Below are positions 6,265 through 6,797 of a stretch of 6,797 nt of DNA, piece after piece. Source of the stretch: FEN-727 sp036508635 (GTDB lineage: Bacteria > Actinomycetota > Geothermincolia > Fen-727 > Anoxymicrobiaceae); NCBI GenBank assembly GCA_036508635.1, contig DATCGY010000118.1, positions 1-6,797 on the forward strand, in the 5' to 3' direction. Position 1 is the first letter of the stretch. Every line of letters starts with the position of its first letter. Made by a program: the position numbers and the translations under genes. The notes beneath the pieces were generated by a model that saw only the letters and a list, made by a program, of their open reading frames with translations, ran no database searches and was not told the DNA's origin.

Positions 6265-6655
6265 AGGTCCGGAGAACGGCGGCCCGAGAGCCCGGTTTTC
6301 ATCTTTTTCGTGCTATGTTCGAGCGTTATGTTCCCTTTTTACCCGTAGTTCGCAGACTTCCAAAACGGTTACAGGGGTTCACAAATCCCTTGTGCGCCAC
6401 CAACGCCTTTCTGAAGCCATTTGTGGATATTGCCGACCGGCCAAAACACTGCCCAACACCCTGCAAGGCGGGGGTGTATTTATGGCTGAAGACAAGTGCT
6501 GAAAGTCAGGTGAGACTACCTGCTGGCAACTCAGTTGCCGCATCTGAGCAAATGGACTCTCGATGATTATTCTAGAGTCCCGAGACTTCCCGATCGTTAA
6601 GCGCCGTGGCGCCCTCTCCATCCGAAAATAAACGAGACGATCATATAGCGGACCC
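6245..6655. other. Gene-free, AT-richer spacer with several inverted repeats
   Basis: About 410 nt with no convincing gene. An 83-residue frame (6315-6566) has no ribosome binding site and no family-like sequence. Inverted repeats seen: ACAGGGG/CCCTTGT (6371-6377, 6387-6393, one G-T pair, 9-nt loop); CAGGT/ACCTG (6507-6511, 6518-6522); GGCAACT/AGTTGCC (6525-6531, 6533-6539, one central base); GGACTCT/AGAGTCC (6554-6560, 6574-6580); GCGCC/GGCGC (6601-6605, 6608-6612). ATG at 6482 opens a six-codon frame (MAEDKC) behind GGGGGTG. Base composition is visibly less GC-rich than the genes to its left, which fits insertion-prone DNA or a structured non-coding RNA. Confidence 0.5.
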
Positions 6656-6661
6656 AGTTGT

Positions 6662-6698
6662 CTTGGACACGGATTAGCGATAATCCTATGAGTCCAAG
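6662..6698 (+). promoter_or_regulatory. Two-part hairpin overlapping the transposase ribosome binding site
   Basis: CTTGGAC (6662-6668) pairs perfectly with GTCCAAG (6692-6698), and inside it GGATTA (6671-6676) pairs with TAATCC (6681-6686) around GCGA. The 3' arm runs into the Shine-Dalgarno AAGGAGGT (6696-6703). In a transcript entering from outside, this fold would hide part of the ribosome binding site. Several insertion sequences, such as IS10, limit transposase expression from read-through in this way. TTGTCT (6658-6663) and GATAAT (6679-6684), 15 nt apart, could be a weak internal promoter that starts past the first arm. Confidence 0.55.
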
Positions 6699-6709
6699 GA
6701 GGTGGTCCG

Positions 6710-6797
6710 ATGGGATCAGGAGAGAAGAACAAGGATGCGATTGGCGGAGAGGAGGGAGGCCGTAGGCCGACCGGAGCGACGCCAATCGCTGGCGACC
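6710..6797 (+). CDS. Start of a probable IS3-type transposase, cut by window edge
   Basis: Only 29 residues are visible, beginning at ATG 6710, with a strong AAGGAGGT (6696-6703) six nt upstream. The peptide is charged and ends RRPTGATPIAGD. From memory, IS3-like helix-turn-helix transposases of the RRFTAEYKL type have N-termini with a similar GRRP.A.P...DPEV run ahead of the DNA-binding domain. The upstream hairpin and strong ribosome binding site fit that class. The identity is inference; another gene with a hydrophilic N-terminus is possible because no domain lies within the window. Confidence 0.45.
   Translation, partial: MGSGEKNKDAIGGEEGGRRPTGATPIAGD

Larger units (their letters stand above)
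6650..6797 (+). mobile_element. Possible left end of an IS3-like insertion sequence
   Basis: The segment combines the hairpin, ribosome binding site and first 29 codons of a probable transposase, next to gene-free DNA. The terminal inverted repeat cannot be fixed because the right end is outside the window; the true boundary may be anywhere from about 6630 to 6660. No target-site duplication can be tested. Confidence 0.35.

Noticed and set aside
6296..6310. Intrinsic terminator after thymidylate synthase
   Set aside because: A T-rich tract exists, but no stable GC stem sits immediately before it; the best pairing of 6269-6295 is only a few bases.
6315..6566. 83-codon frame in the right spacer
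   Set aside because: No Shine-Dalgarno (the upstream bases are T-rich), no recognisable family, and it crosses several inverted repeats.

Overview
This window comes from a GC-rich bacterial chromosome. The gene content (a Firmicutes/actinobacterial-style TldD, an AbrB-type regulator with a cysteine tail, a secreted L,D-transpeptidase with WYLAEG-type repeats, and an archaeal-type thymidylate synthase) suggests a deep-branching, possibly anaerobic actinobacterium. That placement is inference from protein style; no rRNA or other marker is present.

Left part (1-2434): the 3' portion of tldD runs off the left edge. It is followed 15 nt later by a small AbrB-family regulator that probably shares its operon. 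Facing them on the minus strand is rsmI (16S rRNA 2'-O-methyltransferase), whose last 11 bp overlap the regulator's 3' end. The convergent abrB/rsmI pair recalls Bacillus subtilis.

Middle (2436-4541, minus): a large exported protein with a signal peptide, a fibronectin-III-like domain, a YkuD L,D-transpeptidase domain, an octaproline linker and four ~105-residue repeats with an almost exact 315-bp period. Its best start is a TTG behind a strong ribosome binding site, and a good sigma70-type promoter lies upstream. Its stop codon is one base from the rsmI start, so the two are probably co-transcribed.

Right part: a ~400-nt divergent regulatory region holds that promoter, an imperfect palindrome around a GGGGTCAGATCTG core, and a possible extended -10 promoter. 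It leads into a nitroreductase-family flavoprotein (4943-5458, plus) and a compact archaeal-type thymidylate synthase (5558-6244, plus) with every catalytic residue in place. Then come about 465 nt of more AT-rich, gene-free DNA with several inverted repeats. At the right edge is the start of what looks like an IS3-type transposase, with a two-part hairpin reaching its ribosome binding site.

Most of the window is housekeeping. The less ordinary items are the repeat-bearing transpeptidase and its one-base junction with rsmI, the abrB/rsmI convergence, the archaeal-type thymidylate synthase, and the non-coding right flank. I see no clear evidence of a new defence or mobile system.
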